A stretch of DNA of 33,006 bases. It comes from an uncultured Methylobacter sp. (GTDB lineage Bacteria > Pseudomonadota > Gammaproteobacteria > Methylococcales > Methylomonadaceae). The notes under the pieces were generated by a model. It had not been told where the DNA came from. It ran no database searches and saw only the letters and a program-made list of their open reading frames with translations. Both the position numbers and the translations under genes were made by a program. Of the stretch, positions 17,792 to 25,765 are shown piece by piece. Position 1 is the first letter of the stretch, and every line of letters starts with the position of its first letter. The stretch covers positions 1 to 33,006 of the forward strand of contig CAILCX010000070.1 in the NCBI GenBank assembly GCA_903832775.1. Reading direction: 5' to 3'.

Positions 17792-18670
17792 TTACCGTTT
17801 TATGCCGTCAAGTCTGATCCAATCTTCCTGTTGAACAGGCGGGTTGAAAATGATGTATTTTTGGTAAGCGTTCATTACTGACTCGGCTTGTTCATATAAA
17901 ATGCCGGATAAAACCAGTTGGCTGCCGGGTGCAACCAGATTTGAAATTTGTTCCGCCATATCAATTAAAGGTTTAGCCAAAATATTTGCCAGCACTAAAT
18001 CAGCTTGAATGGGTGTGAATTGTTCCGGCAAATAACAAGCAACTTTATCCGCCACCTTATTTTTTAAAGCATTACTTTGTGTTGCGGTTATTGCTTGTGG
18101 ATCAATGTCTACTGCATGCGCTATTTTAGCGCCTAATAAAATGCCCGCAACTGCAAGGATTCCTGAGCCGCAACCATAATCGATAACTGTTTTACCGGCC
18201 AGTTCATGACTTGCCAGCCATTCCAGGCATAAAGCAGTCGTCGGATGCGTGCCGGTGCCAAAGGCGAGGCCCGGATCGAGTGTTAGACAAACCGTACCGG
18301 TTTCATATTGCTCCTGATCGGTCGGGCAAACCCAGAGCTTTTCAGCAAACTTCATAGGTTTGTAGAATTCCATCCAGGCGCGTTCCCATTCTTGATCTTC
18401 GATAATTTCATGTCGATAGTTGTGCATCTGGTCTGCTTTAAATTGGGCGTAAAGCCTGGTTTTGATCAGTACAGGATCAACATCTATTTCATAAAGTGCA
18501 ATGACCTCGGTGTTACTCCATATTTTGGTTTCACCGATAGCCGGTTCATAAACCGGTTCGTCTTCAGCATCCATATATGTTACTGACACGGCACCGAGAT
18601 TGTCGAAGAAGTCGGCAATCCGTGGGGCAAGGTTTTCGTTGGTGATAACGGTGATTTGGTGCCAGGTCAT
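17792..18670 (-). CDS. prmA: Ribosomal protein L11 methyltransferase
   Basis: PrmA trimethylates ribosomal protein L11. The 292-residue length is normal. The N-terminal substrate-recognition domain is followed by the LDPGLAFGTGTHPTTALCL segment, the SAM-binding VIDYGCGSGILAVAG, and the catalytic-loop LVLANILAKPL, all diagnostic. The gene follows the acc genes on the same strand as in other gammaproteobacteria. Here DUF2442 and a decayed gene intervene. Confidence 0.97.
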   Translation of the reverse strand: MTWHQITVITNENLAPRIADFFDNLGAVSVTYMDAEDEPVYEPAIGETKIWSNTEVIALYEIDVDPVLIKTRLYAQFKADQMHNYRHEIIEDQEWERAWMEFYKPMKFAEKLWVCPTDQEQYETGTVCLTLDPGLAFGTGTHPTTALCLEWLASHELAGKTVIDYGCGSGILAVAGILLGAKIAHAVDIDPQAITATQSNALKNKVADKVACYLPEQFTPIQADLVLANILAKPLIDMAEQISNLVAPGSQLVLSGILYEQAESVMNAYQKYIIFNPPVQQEDWIRLDGIKR

Positions 18671-18777
18671 GTGAAATATTTTACAAAAATAAAGAAAAAA
18701 CGGAGCGCGGATAACAAAGATCAGTGCGGATTTACATGCATTTCATTGTTGTTTTCTGAATTTATCAGTGTAAATAG

Positions 18778-18813
18778 GCATCAACTTTAGATGCTTATCT
18801 TATCCCAGATAAG
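18778..18813. repeat. Two small hairpins between DUF2442 and prmA
   Basis: GCATC (18778-18782) pairs with GATGC (18790-18794), and CTTATCT (18794-18800) pairs with AGATAAG (18807-18813). No T run follows on the minus strand, so this is weak evidence for a terminator after DUF2442. Nothing else was recognised in this 189-base gap. Confidence 0.4.
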
Positions 18814-18859
18814 AATGCGTGTTGTAACTTGATGGTTCATATCTTGCTGTCGGTAATTC

Positions 18860-19102
18860 CTAAGCAGCTTTTTGATTGATTTGAGACATCATGCTTTCAA
18901 TACTTAAGTGATAATCCAGTTCGGACCATTCAATTCCAGTACCTTGACAAATAAATTGATAATTAGTCAGTTGTTTGAATGTAGTTGCTTGCAGTTCTTT
19001 ATACCATGACATTGGAGTTAATATGACACGACCATCTTCAAGTTCAACGTGCAAATAACGGTCATCAAAATGCACCGATTTACCTTTAATTGAAATATTC
19101 AT
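18860..19102 (-). CDS. DUF2442 domain protein
   Basis: An 80-residue protein starts from ATG 19102; a TTG at 19135 is also in frame and would add eleven residues. The family core is clear: YLHVELEDGRVILTPMSWY, then KQLTNYQFICQGTGIEW and a final LDYHLSIESMM, matching the DGR..PL.WY...GIHWP.LDEDISV pattern of the DUF2442 class usually paired with a DUF4160 gene. Such pairs are often discussed as toxin-antitoxin-like, but the biochemical role is unknown. Immediately upstream lies a broken DUF4160 reading frame, so this gene may be an orphan. It is inserted between accC and prmA. Confidence 0.85.
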   Translation of the reverse strand: MNISIKGKSVHFDDRYLHVELEDGRVILTPMSWYKELQATTFKQLTNYQFICQGTGIEWSELDYHLSIESMMSQINQKAA

Positions 19103-19146
19103 CTCAAACTCAACGTTATGATTTTCCTCAATCAATAAAGCTTTCT

Positions 19147-19242
19147 TTATTCTTTTGGTTTCATTACATGAATATGCTTAGGCAGATGTTCGTTTTTATA
19201 AAAGAAAAATTCAAAACCGTTAAAAATTAGCAAAATTGGCGT
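19147..19242 (-). pseudogene. Remnant of a DUF4160 gene
   Basis: The minus strand here encodes, from an ACG codon at 19242, TPILLIFNGFEFFFYKNEHL followed by PKHIHV, then five unrelated residues and a TAA at 19147. This is the unmistakable N-terminal third of DUF4160 (usual pattern MPTI...GFRFFFYSNE..PPHIHV). The expected ATG is replaced by ACG, an in-frame TAG lies shortly upstream, and the rest of the roughly 80-residue domain is missing. It precedes DUF2442, exactly where its partner normally sits. The ORF is too short and lacks a start, so automated callers would miss it. Confidence 0.75.
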
Positions 19243-19297
19243 ATTTGGTTTGCTATTAATCTATTGTAACGATATTAAGTCTAACCTCAAGCTAAGT

Positions 19298-19319
19298 CAC
19301 GTTGGGCGCACCCAACGTG
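19298..19319. terminator. Perfect hairpin downstream of accC
   Basis: CACGTTGGG (19298-19306) and CCCAACGTG (19311-19319) form a 9-base-pair stem with loop CGCA, twelve bases after the accC stop on the minus strand. It has no T tract, so it is either a non-canonical terminator, an mRNA 3'-end stabiliser or a REP-like palindrome. Confidence 0.55.
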
Positions 19320-19330
19320 TCTCCAAAGCT

Positions 19331-20674
19331 TTAATAAATGCCCAACTTCTTTTCCAGATAATGGATGTTTTGCCCACCAGCGGCAAAAGCACTGTCATTC
19401 ATGATGTCGTGCTGTAGCGGGATATTGGTTTTAATCCCGTCAATGATGATTTCGCTTAAGGCTGTATTCATTCTGGCAATTGCACTTTTGCGATCTTCAC
19501 CGTGAGCAATCAGTTTGCCGATCATGGAGTCGTAATAAGGCGGAACTTTATAGCCGTTGTAGATATGGGTCTCGCAACGGATGCCAGGGCCGCCGGGCAT
19601 ATGGAACTGGTCTATCGTGCCAGGGCAGGGCATGAAGGTTTTTGGATCTTCCGCATTTAACCGACATTCAATGGCATGGCCCTGAATTTTTACCTGATCC
19701 TGAGTAATTGACAGGCGCTCGCCCGCAGCAATACGCAGTTGTTCTTTAACAATGTCAAAGCCGGTTACCATTTCAGTGACCGGATGCTCAACCTGGACGC
19801 GGGTGTTCATCTCGATGAAATAAAACTCGCCTTTTTCATACAAGAATTCGAATGTGCCGGCGCCTAAATAGCCAATATCGACACAGGCTTTAGCGCAACG
19901 TTCGCCAATTGTTTTACGTTGTTCTTCGGTTATGCCGGGAGCTGGCGCTTCCTCAACGACTTTTTGATGACGGCGTTGCATTGAGCAGTCGCGCTCACCT
20001 AAATGAATGGCGTTACCGTGTGAGTCGGCCATGACCTGGAATTCGATGTGCCTTGGATCTTCCAGAAATTTTTCCATGTACACGGTCGGGTTCCCGAAAG
20101 CTGAGCCTGCTTCAGCTTTGGTCATCTGAATAGCATTGATTAGCGCAGCTTCTGTGTGCACGGTGCGCATACCTCGACCGCCTCCACCGCCAGCAGCTTT
20201 GATGATAACCGGGTAACCAATTTCATGAGCCAGCTTTAAATTCTTTTTATTGTCATCCGATAAGGGATCATTATTGCCGGGAACACACGGGATTCCAGCA
20301 GCCAACATGGCTTTCTTTGCGGAAATTTTATCGCCCATCATACGGATAGTGTCGGCGTTAGGGCCGATAAATACAAAACCGCTTTGCTTTACTTTTTCTG
20401 AAAAATCGGCGTTTTCAGATAAAAAGCCGTATCCGGGATGTATAGCTTCTGCATCGGTCACTTCAGCTGCACTGATAATAGCAGGGATATTTAAATAGCT
20501 GTCAGCGGAAGCAGCAGGTCCAATGCATACTGATTCATCAGCCAGTCTGACATGTTTAAGATCCCGGTCCGCTTCCGAATGCACGGCAACGACCTTAACA
20601 CCTAATTCTCTGCAAGCGCGCAAAATACGCAGTGCAATCTCGCCTCTATTAGCGATAACGATTTTATCGAACAT
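19331..20674 (-). CDS. accC: Acetyl-CoA carboxylase, biotin carboxylase subunit
   Basis: AccC carboxylates the biotin of AccB with ATP and bicarbonate, the first half of malonyl-CoA formation. The 447-residue sequence is full length. Seen: N-terminal [20 protein letters not shown], the glycine-rich ATP loop [35 protein letters not shown], and [20 protein letters not shown] with the catalytic arginine region. It lies 19 bases after accB in an aroQ-accB-accC operon. Confidence 0.98.
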   Translation of the reverse strand: MFDKIVIANRGEIALRILRACRELGVKVVAVHSEADRDLKHVRLADESVCIGPAASADSYLNIPAIISAAEVTDAEAIHPGYGFLSENADFSEKVKQSGFVFIGPNADTIRMMGDKISAKKAMLAAGIPCVPGNNDPLSDDNKKNLKLAHEIGYPVIIKAAGGGGGRGMRTVHTEAALINAIQMTKAEAGSAFGNPTVYMEKFLEDPRHIEFQVMADSHGNAIHLGERDCSMQRRHQKVVEEAPAPGITEEQRKTIGERCAKACVDIGYLGAGTFEFLYEKGEFYFIEMNTRVQVEHPVTEMVTGFDIVKEQLRIAAGERLSITQDQVKIQGHAIECRLNAEDPKTFMPCPGTIDQFHMPGGPGIRCETHIYNGYKVPPYYDSMIGKLIAHGEDRKSAIARMNTALSEIIIDGIKTNIPLQHDIMNDSAFAAGGQNIHYLEKKLGIY

Positions 20675-20693
20675 GAGATTCCCTTATATGCTG

Positions 20694-21131
20694 TTATTCA
20701 ATGATGAATAAGGGTTGGCCATATTCGACAGGTTCGGCGTTCTCAACCAGAATTTTAGTGATAGTGCCGCTTTTGTCGGATTCAATTTGATTAAGGATTT
20801 TCATCGCTTCAATGATGCATAAGGTGTCACCCGCTTGCACGGCTTGGCCAACTTCAGTAAAAACTTTTGTGCCAGGTGATGCGGAGCGGTAAAAGGTACC
20901 TACCATCGGTGATTTGACAATATGTCCGGAGATCTTTTCTTCTACAGGTGCAGCTAGAGCAGGTGACGCCAAAGTTGTTGTTGCGACGGTTGCTGGTGCG
21001 TAAGCGACGGTAGCAGGCGCTGCTGAATAACGACTGATGCGAATGGATTCTTCACCCTCTTTAATTTCCAGTTCAGCAATGTCAGATTCTTCGATAATTT
21101 CGATGAGTTTTTTTATTTTTCTAATATCCAT
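20694..21131 (-). CDS. accB: Acetyl-CoA carboxylase, biotin carboxyl carrier protein
   Basis: AccB carries the biotin that shuttles CO2 between AccC and the carboxyltransferase. The 145-residue protein has the N-terminal helix [18 protein letters not shown], an Ala/Pro/Thr-rich linker (about 35-62), and the biotinyl domain with [10 protein letters not shown] and [10 protein letters not shown] (biotin lysine Lys111). It starts three bases after the aroQ stop and is followed by accC. Confidence 0.98.
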   Translation of the reverse strand: MDIRKIKKLIEIIEESDIAELEIKEGEESIRISRYSAAPATVAYAPATVATTTLASPALAAPVEEKISGHIVKSPMVGTFYRSASPGTKVFTEVGQAVQAGDTLCIIEAMKILNQIESDKSGTITKILVENAEPVEYGQPLFIIE

Positions 21132-21134
21132 TGA

Positions 21135-21581
21135 TTAATGTCTCTCGGCTAATATCTGATGAGCGGCCAGTAAGGCCAGTTCGTATCCTGTTGCGCCTAA
21201 TCCGCAAATAACGCCTTGGGCAATATCTGAGAAATAGGAGTGTTTTCTAAAAGGTTCACGTGCATGGACGTTTGATAAATGAACCTCTATAAAGGGGATT
21301 CGGGTTGCCAGCAATGCGTCACGAAGCGCGACGCTGGTATGGGTAAAAGCAGCTGGATTGATAATGATAAAATCAACCTGTGCCTGGTAAGCGTCATGTA
21401 TCAATTCTACAATTCGGTGTTCTGCATTGCTTTGATGAAAGTTAAGCTGATGATCAAGTTCGGCAGCTTTTTGTTCAAGATTGTGTTTTATGTCGGCAAG
21501 AGTCTGATTGCCGTAAAGACTAGGTTCGCGTATGCCCAACAGGTTTAAATTCGGCCCATTCAAAACGGTAATTGTCGCCAT
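21135..21581 (-). CDS. aroQ: 3-dehydroquinate dehydratase, type II
   Basis: AroQ removes water from 3-dehydroquinate in the shikimate pathway. The 148-residue length is that of the type II dodecameric enzyme. Motifs: [18 protein letters not shown] with the active-site tyrosine, [31 protein letters not shown] with the catalytic histidine, and [14 protein letters not shown]. It is first in the aroQ-accB-accC transcript. The 144-base gap upstream probably holds the promoter; a TTGAAT and TAAAAA pair 18 bases apart is a weak candidate. Confidence 0.97.
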   Translation of the reverse strand: MATITVLNGPNLNLLGIREPSLYGNQTLADIKHNLEQKAAELDHQLNFHQSNAEHRIVELIHDAYQAQVDFIIINPAAFTHTSVALRDALLATRIPFIEVHLSNVHAREPFRKHSYFSDIAQGVICGLGATGYELALLAAHQILAERH

Positions 21582-21725
21582 TAATCTTGCAGTCAGTAAA
21601 GGTTAAAGAAGCATTTAACTGTTAATTTTGCCCAATTTGTCGGGTTTTGTCCAGATATTCTGTTTTTAGCAAAAGATGACGACAGAATTCAAGTTGTTTG
21701 AAGTTGTTATCTGCAAAATGAGGAT

Positions 21726-22241
21726 TTACTGTAATAGCGGCTTAACGATGTCTAATAGACGTTCTTTAGAAAGCTCTCCTGGATGCGTATGTATTATTTG
21801 GCCTTTCCTGTTGACAATGATGGTATAAGGAACAGCTTGAACAAGATTGCCTAATTGTTTGGCCAGAGCGATTCCATTTTCACCGCCCAATAAAATTGGA
21901 AAATTTATTTTTGTACTGGATGCGAACTCGGCGACAGGTTCTTTATCATCTAAAGCTATACCAATAAACTGCAGTCCTCGATCTTCGTATTGTGTTTGCA
22001 TGGTGACAAAATCGGGAATTTCTTTCAGGCAGGGTGTACACCAAGTTGCCCAGAAATTAATAACCAAGACTTTGTCTTTCCATTCGGAAATGTTGTGTTG
22101 CTGGTCGGACAGGTCGAGCAAGCTAAAGGCTGGCAAAGGAGTGGCATGGGTTTTTTCGCTGGCCGCAGAAAAATGCCGGGTTGTTAAGCCCAGACTCAGA
22201 GCAATGATTGCAAGGCTAAAAATTAATGCTGTTTTTTTCAT
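21726..22241 (-). CDS. TlpA-like thiol:disulfide oxidoreductase
   Basis: A 171-residue membrane-anchored thioredoxin-fold protein. It has an N-terminal hydrophobic signal anchor, then the TlpA/ResA core with NFWATWCTPC (Cys68 and Cys71) followed by LKEIPDF, and the cis-proline region AVPYTIIVNRKG. These proteins keep periplasmic cysteines reduced, for example in cytochrome c or copper-site assembly. Its ATG overlaps the dsbD stop by four bases (ATGA), so DsbD is its likely electron donor. The specific client protein is unknown. Confidence 0.92.
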   Translation of the reverse strand: MKKTALIFSLAIIALSLGLTTRHFSAASEKTHATPLPAFSLLDLSDQQHNISEWKDKVLVINFWATWCTPCLKEIPDFVTMQTQYEDRGLQFIGIALDDKEPVAEFASSTKINFPILLGGENGIALAKQLGNLVQAVPYTIIVNRKGQIIHTHPGELSKERLLDIVKPLLQ

Positions 22242-24472
22242 GAGCTGACCATTTGTGGCGATTTAAGAAAACGAAGTGACTTAATAAATGTTTCGACGTC
22301 CTGATAACCTATCACTCGGTAGGCAGTTTTTTCCTGACGATCCAAGCCAAAAAATAAAATGGCTGGAGGTCCGATTAGTTTGAATTTGGCTAGCAGCGCT
22401 TGATCATCATCGGAATTTTTTGTGACATCAATTTGTAATAAAACAATGTCGCCAAGTTCTTTTTTTACTCGAGGATCTGCAAAGGTATAAGCTTCCATTT
22501 CCTTACACGAGATACACCAGTCCGCGTAAAAATCGACCATCACCAACTTATGTTGTTCTGAGGCTTGATTGATTCGCGATTCCAGTGAGGCTAATGTGTT
22601 GATTCGCTCGAAAATGTTTTTGGTTTCTGCTGCTTGCGCAGTGTTTGATCCCAGTCCTTGCAAGGGTTTCAAGGGATTTCTGTTGCCGATGCTAAAGCCG
22701 ATTAACAATATTAAACCGTAGGAAAGCATCATCAAGCCTATGCCTTTCCATAGTTTTCGCCAGCCTGAACTGTTCTCGGGTAATGGATCAATAGCGCTGA
22801 GATAAATCGCCGGTAATATCAAGAGCATGGCCCAGAGCAGCATAATGATGGTTCCCGGTAAAATGCGGCTAAGCATCCACACGGCGACGGCAAGCATAAT
22901 GACGCCGAACGCTGCCTTGGTCGAGTTAAGCCAGTTGCCGGCCTTGGGCAATAATTTTCCTGCAGATGCGCCTAACAAGAGTAGCGGAACACCCATACCC
23001 AAGCCCAAAGCGAATAATGCGCTACCTCCTAGAATAGCATCGCCGGTTTGTCCGATATAAATTAGCGCACCGGCCAATGGGGCGGCGACACAGGGGCCAA
23101 CGATCAGTGAAGACAGCGAACCCATGATAGCGGCGCCCCACAGCGAACCATCACGATGTCTTTCACTGGAATTATGCAGTTTAGCCTGTAAGGATTTAGG
23201 TACTTCCAGATGGTAAAAACCGAACATGGACAGAGACAGTATTACAAAAATAGCGCTGAACAGGCCGATAATCCAGGGTTGTTGGAAAGTGGTTTGCAGA
23301 TTACTGCCGAATAAGGCTGCAAGTATACCAAACACGGTATAAGTGAAGGCTGAGGCTACAACATAACTGAGTGACAGTAGAAAAGCCCTGAACGTAGTGA
23401 TACGGTTACCGTTGCCTACGATAATGCCCGATAAAATCGGAATCATGGGGAAAATGCACGGAGTCAGCGATAACAATAAGCCGAAACCAAAAAAGCTGAA
23501 CAGAGTTCCCACCAAGCTGTCTTTGTGCAGGGATTGTACTATTTGATCTTGTTCGGACAGGGGTTGCTCAGTGACTTGTTGGACTGAAGGCTGGAGAGCT
23601 GCCGGCAAGGTCAGGTCAATTTTTTTGCTCATCGGAGGATAGCAAATACCACGATCAGCGCAACCCTGATATTTTGCCTGCAAGCTAAGGTTTAGCTCTG
23701 CCAGGTTGGAGCGGTTAAGAGGCAGGTCAAAGTCGAGTAAGGTATGAAAAATTTCAACTTGTCCGAAAGCCTCATCATGCTTAGGCGTACCGTGCGGAAT
23801 GTCATAACTGCCTAGGGTTACTCCGTCAGCATTTATTAACTCAAGCTGAAATTTTTCCCGATACAGGTAATAGCCCTTGGCAATATGCCAGTTAACATTC
23901 AGCGTATGTCCATCCTTGACTGAAGCAAAAAATTCAAAAGCCTGTTCCGGGGGTAAAAGATCCTCTTCAATTGCTGCTGATTTAAAGCCTTGAGCGCCAT
24001 TAAGTAATTGTTTAATCGGATCGATTTTGCTTGCAACTGGCGAGGGCAGATTTAGTACAAAGGTGGTTTTTTGGGGCGGATAACAAATGCCTTTGTCGGC
24101 ACAACCCTGATATTGAACAGAAAGTTGCAGTGATGTGGCGCCGTTCTCAACAGTCAAAGACAGTGGTATATTGAGTGTATTTCGATAAATAACAACATTC
24201 CCGAAATTTTCGTCGTGCTTTTCCTGGCCTTTTGGAAGCGCAGGTATGCCAAGCTGGATTTGTTGGGTTTTGGATTCAATGCGTATTTTTTTACTGTAAA
24301 GATAATAACCTTCTGCAATATTCCAGGTAACTTCAATCTGATCGGCTGCAATAGCTTTTGCTGTTACTTTGAAGGCCTCTTCAGGTGGCAGAATTTCGTC
24401 TGCGTTTAACGCAAAAGCGGCTTGGCTAAATAGCGGTAATAAACAGAGAAAAATTATTTTAAGGAATGGCAT
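22238..24472 (-). CDS. dsbD: Thiol:disulfide interchange protein DsbD with duplicated N-terminal domain
   Basis: DsbD moves reducing power from cytoplasmic thioredoxin to the periplasm. Order seen: a signal peptide (about 1-22), a first nDsbD domain with QGCADKGICYPP (Cys124, Cys130), a second nDsbD domain with QGCADRGICYPP (Cys271, Cys277), an eight-helix membrane core with LTPCIFPMIP (Cys339) and VGPCVAAPL, and a C-terminal thioredoxin domain with ADWCISCKEME. Classical DsbD has one N-terminal domain and roughly 565-600 residues; this has two and 744. The ATG at 24472 overlaps the end of cutA by 19 bases; the TTG at 24484 is in frame but less likely. Confidence 0.95.
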   Translation of the reverse strand: MPFLKIIFLCLLPLFSQAAFALNADEILPPEEAFKVTAKAIAADQIEVTWNIAEGYYLYSKKIRIESKTQQIQLGIPALPKGQEKHDENFGNVVIYRNTLNIPLSLTVENGATSLQLSVQYQGCADKGICYPPQKTTFVLNLPSPVASKIDPIKQLLNGAQGFKSAAIEEDLLPPEQAFEFFASVKDGHTLNVNWHIAKGYYLYREKFQLELINADGVTLGSYDIPHGTPKHDEAFGQVEIFHTLLDFDLPLNRSNLAELNLSLQAKYQGCADRGICYPPMSKKIDLTLPAALQPSVQQVTEQPLSEQDQIVQSLHKDSLVGTLFSFFGFGLLLSLTPCIFPMIPILSGIIVGNGNRITTFRAFLLSLSYVVASAFTYTVFGILAALFGSNLQTTFQQPWIIGLFSAIFVILSLSMFGFYHLEVPKSLQAKLHNSSERHRDGSLWGAAIMGSLSSLIVGPCVAAPLAGALIYIGQTGDAILGGSALFALGLGMGVPLLLLGASAGKLLPKAGNWLNSTKAAFGVIMLAVAVWMLSRILPGTIIMLLWAMLLILPAIYLSAIDPLPENSSGWRKLWKGIGLMMLSYGLILLIGFSIGNRNPLKPLQGLGSNTAQAAETKNIFERINTLASLESRINQASEQHKLVMVDFYADWCISCKEMEAYTFADPRVKKELGDIVLLQIDVTKNSDDDQALLAKFKLIGPPAILFFGLDRQEKTAYRVIGYQDVETFIKSLRFLKSPQMVSS

Positions 24473-24780
24473 GAATCGATCCAATGCAGATAATCAGGTA
24501 AACCGCGTTCAATTGGCACGGCAATTATTTCGGGTAGTTCGTAAGGATGTAAATCGTGAATAGTCGTTTCGATGAGTTCGTAATTGTTGTTATGAGCTTT
24601 AATCAGCAGTAGTTGTTCAGTGGTTGATTCTACTTGTCCTTTCCAGGAATAAACAGAGGTAATACCCGGTAAAATATTGACACAGGCGGCCTTGTTGGTT
24701 TCTACCAGTCGCCTGGCAATTTTTTCAGCAGTGTCTTTATCCGGGCACGTGCAGAAGATTATTAGGTGATTAGCAGGCAT
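24454..24780 (-). CDS. cutA: CutA divalent-ion tolerance protein
   Basis: CutA is a small, very stable trimeric protein once linked to copper tolerance; its function is still unclear. From ATG 24780 the product has 108 residues, the usual size. The family pattern is clear: IIFCTCPDKDTAEKIARRLV, AACVNILPGITSVYSWKG, LLLIKAH, and HPYELPEIIAVPI. The frame remains open further upstream to 24807, but the homologous start MPANHLIIF fits best; a TATAAT lies just before it. It is coupled to dsbD by overlap. Confidence 0.95.
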   Translation of the reverse strand: MPANHLIIFCTCPDKDTAEKIARRLVETNKAACVNILPGITSVYSWKGQVESTTEQLLLIKAHNNNYELIETTIHDLHPYELPEIIAVPIERGLPDYLHWIDSCHSLK

Positions 24781-24881
24781 GTTACAAAGATTATAAGTTG
24801 GAGCCAACAGATATTATCCTAGAAATTAAGCCGGATTGCCCTTATATTGTAGCGACTATGATTACAGCAAGAGCATTTTAG

Positions 24882-25319
24882 ATGAAAATTTTTCAAACAC
24901 TATTTCTGGTCGTTCTGATTATTCCATTTGCAGAAATTTATTTATTGATACAAGTGGGTAGCATTATTGGTCCTTTTTCGACCATTCTATTGGTGGTGTT
25001 TACCGCAGTGCTAGGTGCCTGGTTATTGAAACAGCAAGGCTTTGCAACGTTTCAACGATTTCAGGAAAGTTTGGCACAAGGCGTGATTCCCGCTTATGAA
25101 ATGATTGAGGGGCCTATTATTCTGGTAGGTGGCGCTTTGTTGCTAACACCTGGTTTTATTACTGATATTATTGGCTTTGCCTGTTTAATACCGCAGTTAC
25201 GTCGAAAAATTGCCCAGTTTGTTATTGAAAATTATCTGGTTAAGGCTGAGGCGTATGGTCAGCAAGCAAAGACGGCTGAAAATAACGTACTGGAAGGTGA
25301 GTTTCGTAAAGAAGAATAA
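24882..25319 (+). CDS. fxsA: FxsA family membrane protein
   Basis: FxsA is a cytoplasmic membrane protein whose overproduction relieves exclusion of phage T7 by the F plasmid in E. coli; its native role is unknown. The 145-residue protein has the family layout: LIIPFAEIYLLIQVGSIIG in the first helix, a second helix with GAWLLKQQGF, an amphipathic stretch, and a third segment with GGALLLTPGFITDIIG, then a polar tail. It is divergent from cutA, 101 bases away. A strong hairpin follows its stop. Confidence 0.93.
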   Translation: MKIFQTLFLVVLIIPFAEIYLLIQVGSIIGPFSTILLVVFTAVLGAWLLKQQGFATFQRFQESLAQGVIPAYEMIEGPIILVGGALLLTPGFITDIIGFACLIPQLRRKIAQFVIENYLVKAEAYGQQAKTAENNVLEGEFRKEE

Positions 25320-25337
25320 AAAGTAAAGGCCGAAGAT

Positions 25338-25379
25338 TAAAGGCACAAGGCTAATCTTGAATTTAGCCTGGTGCCTTTA
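25338..25379. terminator. Hairpin between convergent fxsA and DUF2892 genes
   Basis: A 17-base stem with one mismatch: TAAAGGCACAAGGCTAA (25338-25354) against TTAGCCTGGTGCCTTTA (25363-25379), loop of 8. The convergent position suggests a bidirectional terminator; its AAGGC words also match the purine-word repeat family. Confidence 0.7.
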
Positions 25380-25383
25380 TAGC

Positions 25384-25629
25384 TTAACTTTCTGAAGAAG
25401 TAGTTTCTTCTGCTCCGCAAGTATTTTTGTTCATACCTGAATAAACCGGGCACCAGCCTGAATAACCGGTTGCTGTAAGCACTAAGCCAACCAACAATAG
25501 TAAGACTTCGCCGCCGGGCACGAAAAGTGAAATGACCAGAAGCGCTACGCCTGCGTATAAGCGGTATTTTTTTTCTTTTTCACAAACATTGTGTTCAAAT
25601 TTAAGCATACGTTTAAAATCAAAATTCAT
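25384..25629 (-). CDS. DUF2892 (YgaP-type) small membrane protein
   Basis: An 81-residue protein with two hydrophobic helices (about 24-37 and 41-57) followed by the family signature GWCPVYSGMNKNTC. It resembles the membrane part of the YgaP rhodanese, without the rhodanese domain. The function of such stand-alone proteins is unknown; the two conserved cysteines face the end of the second helix. It stands alone, convergent with fxsA. Confidence 0.85.
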   Translation of the reverse strand: MNFDFKRMLKFEHNVCEKEKKYRLYAGVALLVISLFVPGGEVLLLLVGLVLTATGYSGWCPVYSGMNKNTCGAEETTSSES

Positions 25630-25765
25630 CTTAATATCCTCTATGTGTAGTTATTATTATCTTTAATAAGCAATGGTTCAGTCTGTCATTATTGAACCTG
25701 TTGCAATATACACAGCTCCAAAAAATGTGCAAGTGAAAAAATCCCAACAGTAGGTACTTTAAGTA

